Source: an uncultured Oscillospiraceae bacterium
GTDB taxonomy: Bacteria > Bacillota > Clostridia > Oscillospirales > Oscillospiraceae
Direction: 5' to 3'
Assembly: GCA_934623545.1 (NCBI GenBank)
Contig: CAKTVN010000071.1
Span: 1 to 7,669 of the forward strand
DNA length: 7,669 nucleotides
The translations under genes and the position numbers were made by a program. Each line of letters opens with the position of its first letter. Within the stretch, counting starts at the first letter, position 1. The notes beneath the pieces were generated by a model that searched no databases, had not been told where the DNA came from, and was given only the letters and a program-made list of their open reading frames with translations. This document shows positions 6,557-7,669 of this stretch, piece by piece.

Positions 6557-7357
6557 TTACTTTTGCTCGATGAGCGCAGCCTGAATACCGTAGGTCTCGG
6601 CGCACTTCTGCATGGAGCCATCGGCGTAGCTCGACTTGAAGAAGTCGTTGAGCTTCTGCGTCAGGTCGGAATCCTTGCGGAAGCCGCCGCCGTACTGCTC
6701 GCCCTCTTCGGCGTTGAGGCTGATTGTGTAGGTGAGATCCGCGTAGCTCGTGCCCTCGCCGACCATGGCGCCTGCCATCAGCGAGTCGATCACAGCAGCA
6801 TCTGCTGTCCCGGCTGCGACCTCCATCAGCGCCGTCGCCTGATCCTTGACCGGCGTGCAGTTCGCGCCGAGCTTTGCGACCTCCGCCTCGCCAGCCGAAC
6901 CGGCTTCTGCCGCGAAGTTCAGGCTCTTGCAGGCGTCTGCGTCCTGATAATCCGCCGCCTTGTCAGCAGGAACGATCACGACCTGGGAGTTGTTGCAATA
7001 GGCGTTCGAGCAGCTCATGGCGCTCGTGACCTCATCGGTCAGCGTCATGCCGTTCCACACGCAGTCGATCGTCTTCGCGTCCAGTTCCATGATCTTGTTG
7101 TCCCACTCGATCTCTACGAACTCCGCCTTGACACCGAGGAATTCGGCAAAGGCTTTCGCCATGTCGGCATCAAAGCCGATCCATTCGCCGGAGGCATCGC
7201 GGTAATCCATCGGCTCAAAATCCGTAATGCCAACGACAAGCGTTCCCTTTTGCTGCACGTAGCTCAGATCGGATGTATCCGCGGCAGGCTTCTTCGCACA
7301 GGCTGCCATGCTTACGACCATCAGTCCCGCCAGAACAGCGGCAATCAGTTTTTTCAT
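6557..7357 (-). CDS. Lipoprotein solute-binding protein, polar amino acid family (operon A)
   Basis: A 266-residue lipid-anchored receptor for the operon A importer. It has Lys2-Lys3, a hydrophobic core and lipobox MAAC with Cys20, and only a short linker before the binding domain (GTLVVGITDFEPMDY at 38-52, GFDADMAKAF at 61-70, DAAVID at 186-191, YGGGFRK at 222-228). At the pocket position where family members usually read T-x-x-R, this protein reads TDEV (107-110), so the carboxylate-binding arginine is absent. Six cysteines besides the lipobox (99, 116, 121, 143, 167, 252) are unusual for an exported protein. The frame is open to ATG 7420. The start at 7357 is preferred because GGAGG (7367-7371) is 9 nt upstream and the signal peptide begins there, whereas ATG 7420 lies almost at the predicted transcript start. 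The substrate is unknown. Confidence 0.92.
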   Translation of the reverse strand: MKKLIAAVLAGLMVVSMAACAKKPAADTSDLSYVQQKGTLVVGITDFEPMDYRDASGEWIGFDADMAKAFAEFLGVKAEFVEIEWDNKIMELDAKTIDCVWNGMTLTDEVTSAMSCSNAYCNNSQVVIVPADKAADYQDADACKSLNFAAEAGSAGEAEVAKLGANCTPVKDQATALMEVAAGTADAAVIDSLMAGAMVGEGTSYADLTYTISLNAEEGEQYGGGFRKDSDLTQKLNDFFKSSYADGSMQKCAETYGIQAALIEQK

Positions 7358-7386
7358 GTTTTCTTTCCTCCATTTTTTGTTTCGGC

Positions 7387-7403
7387 GCGGCGTTTTGCGC
7401 CGC
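7387..7403 (-). other. Stem-loop in the operon A 5' leader
   Basis: GCGGCG (7398-7403 on the minus strand) pairs with CGCCGC (7387-7392) around a 5-nt CAAAA loop. It lies between the predicted start of transcription (about 7423) and the GGAGG at 7367-7371. It may protect the 5' end of the mRNA. It is too small to be a known riboswitch. Confidence 0.42.
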
Positions 7404-7429
7404 TGTGTTTCTTTGTTCATCGTGCTAAT

Positions 7430-7458
7430 ACTTTACCATGATAATGCGATAATGTAAA
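7430..7458 (-). promoter_or_regulatory. Sigma-A-type promoter of operon A
   Basis: On the minus strand -35 TTTACA (7453-7458) and -10 TAAAGT (7430-7435) are 17 nt apart, and TGG just before the -10 fits an extended -10. Transcription would start near 7423, about 65 nt before the start codon. The spacer contains a direct repeat of GATAATG (plus-strand reading, 7440-7446 and 7448-7454). Confidence 0.7.
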
Positions 7459-7505
7459 GAAGCAATGTTGCACAAAGAAATCCCGGTTTCGGAAGAGAAA
7501 TTATC

Positions 7506-7537
7506 GAAAATCACAAAGGGGCTCTAATCAGATTTTC
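7506..7537. repeat. 7-bp inverted repeat in the right flank
   Basis: GAAAATC at 7506-7512 and GATTTTC at 7531-7537 can pair around an 18-nt loop. It is weak by itself, but it is the first of several consecutive inverted repeats between here and the right edge. Confidence 0.25.
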
Positions 7538-7545
7538 CAGGTATT

Positions 7546-7572
7546 TTACCGCGCCACAGGCGCGGTAATTTT
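7546..7572 (+). terminator. Strong hairpin, terminator-like on the plus strand
   Basis: TTACCGCGCC (7546-7555) and GGCGCGGTAA (7559-7568) form a perfect 10-bp stem with a 3-nt loop. TTTT (7569-7572) follows on the plus strand, whereas on the minus strand it is followed by AAAATACC. No plus-strand gene precedes it. It could end a small plus-strand RNA, or be the bidirectional end of a gene lying to the right. Confidence 0.35.
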
Positions 7573-7578
7573 CAACCC

Positions 7579-7608
7579 CGCTTTCTTTCTCACATGAGAA
7601 AGAAAGCG
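7579..7608. repeat. 14-bp perfect inverted repeat with 2-nt centre
   Basis: CGCTTTCTTTCTCA (7579-7592) and TGAGAAAGAAAGCG (7595-7608) are exact reverse complements separated by CA. GAAAGAAAG recurs at 7621-7629. There is no T-run, so this is not a simple terminator. The length and perfection exceed what is expected by chance. It may be part of a dispersed repeat that continues past the right edge. Confidence 0.6.
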
Positions 7609-7669
7609 CCGTTGACGGTCGAAAGAAAGAATGGCAAAGGGGGAGTTTGCGTCGGAACAAACTTCACAT

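Larger units (their letters stand above)
7546..7668 (-). other. Open reading frame entering from the right edge; not confirmed as a gene
   Basis: On the minus strand a frame is open from the window edge for 40 codons and ends at TAA (7546-7548). Its translation includes DRQRRFLSHVRKKAG, and its 3' end is built from the inverted repeats at 7579-7608 and 7546-7568, so the stop codon lies within a stem. It may be the C-terminus of an outside gene. More likely it is an incidental frame through a repeat element. The remainder of the flank (7460-7545) shows no gene. Confidence 0.15.

Noticed and set aside
7358..7420. N-terminal extension of the operon A receptor to an ATG at 7420
   Set aside because: That ATG is about 3 nt from the predicted transcript start with no ribosome binding site, and it adds 21 mostly charged residues before a complete signal peptide.
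5891..7441. 516-codon open frame on the plus strand across the operon A receptor and permease genes
   Set aside because: Same composition artefact, and it runs opposite two convincing genes and through the promoter at 7430-7458.
7594..7669. Plus-strand ATG frame running off the right edge
   Set aside because: No ribosome binding site; the start codon sits at the centre of the inverted repeat 7579-7608; only 25 codons are visible.

Overview
The window holds seven complete protein-coding genes, all on the minus strand and so read from the right edge to the left. It is a dense transport locus. The organism is most likely a Gram-positive Firmicute, probably a GC-rich member of the Clostridia. 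This is inferred from the lipoprotein form of both solute-binding proteins (lipobox ending in Cys20), strong GGAGG-type ribosome binding sites, sigma-A-like promoters and GC-rich coding sequence broken by AT-rich gaps. No rRNA, tRNA, CRISPR array, transposase or phage gene was seen.

Reading right to left: the right flank (about 7460-7669) has no convincing gene but is crowded with inverted repeats. Next is operon A: a promoter (7430-7458), a lipoprotein solute-binding protein (6557-7357), a permease (5771-6460) and an ATPase (4959-5756), closed by a good intrinsic terminator (4877-4909). Operon B follows: a promoter (4753-4781), a second lipoprotein binding protein (3747-4706), a permease (2765-3652) and an ATPase (1998-2768), with the last two overlapping by 4 nt and a hairpin terminator at 1957-1984. 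The leftmost gene (73-1827) has its own upstream region and encodes a Na/phosphate cotransporter-family protein fused to a PhoU-like domain. Two abutting stem-loops lie downstream of it.

Operons A and B are both complete polar amino acid uptake systems: a membrane-anchored binding protein captures the substrate, a permease (probably a homodimer) forms the channel, and a GlnQ/HisP-type ATPase drives import. Both have the same gene order, and in both a gap of about 95 nt carrying a strong hairpin follows the binding-protein gene. This is the usual arrangement for making more binding protein than membrane components. The proteins themselves differ considerably, so this is not a recent duplication. 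Substrates cannot be named from sequence. The operon A binding protein lacks the arginine that normally holds the substrate carboxylate and is rich in cysteine.

I found no clearly new biological system. The points most worth checking are the altered ligand pocket of the operon A binding protein, the repeat-rich right flank, the palindrome and PHO-box-like repeats upstream of the phosphate transporter, and the extra segments in the operon B permease.
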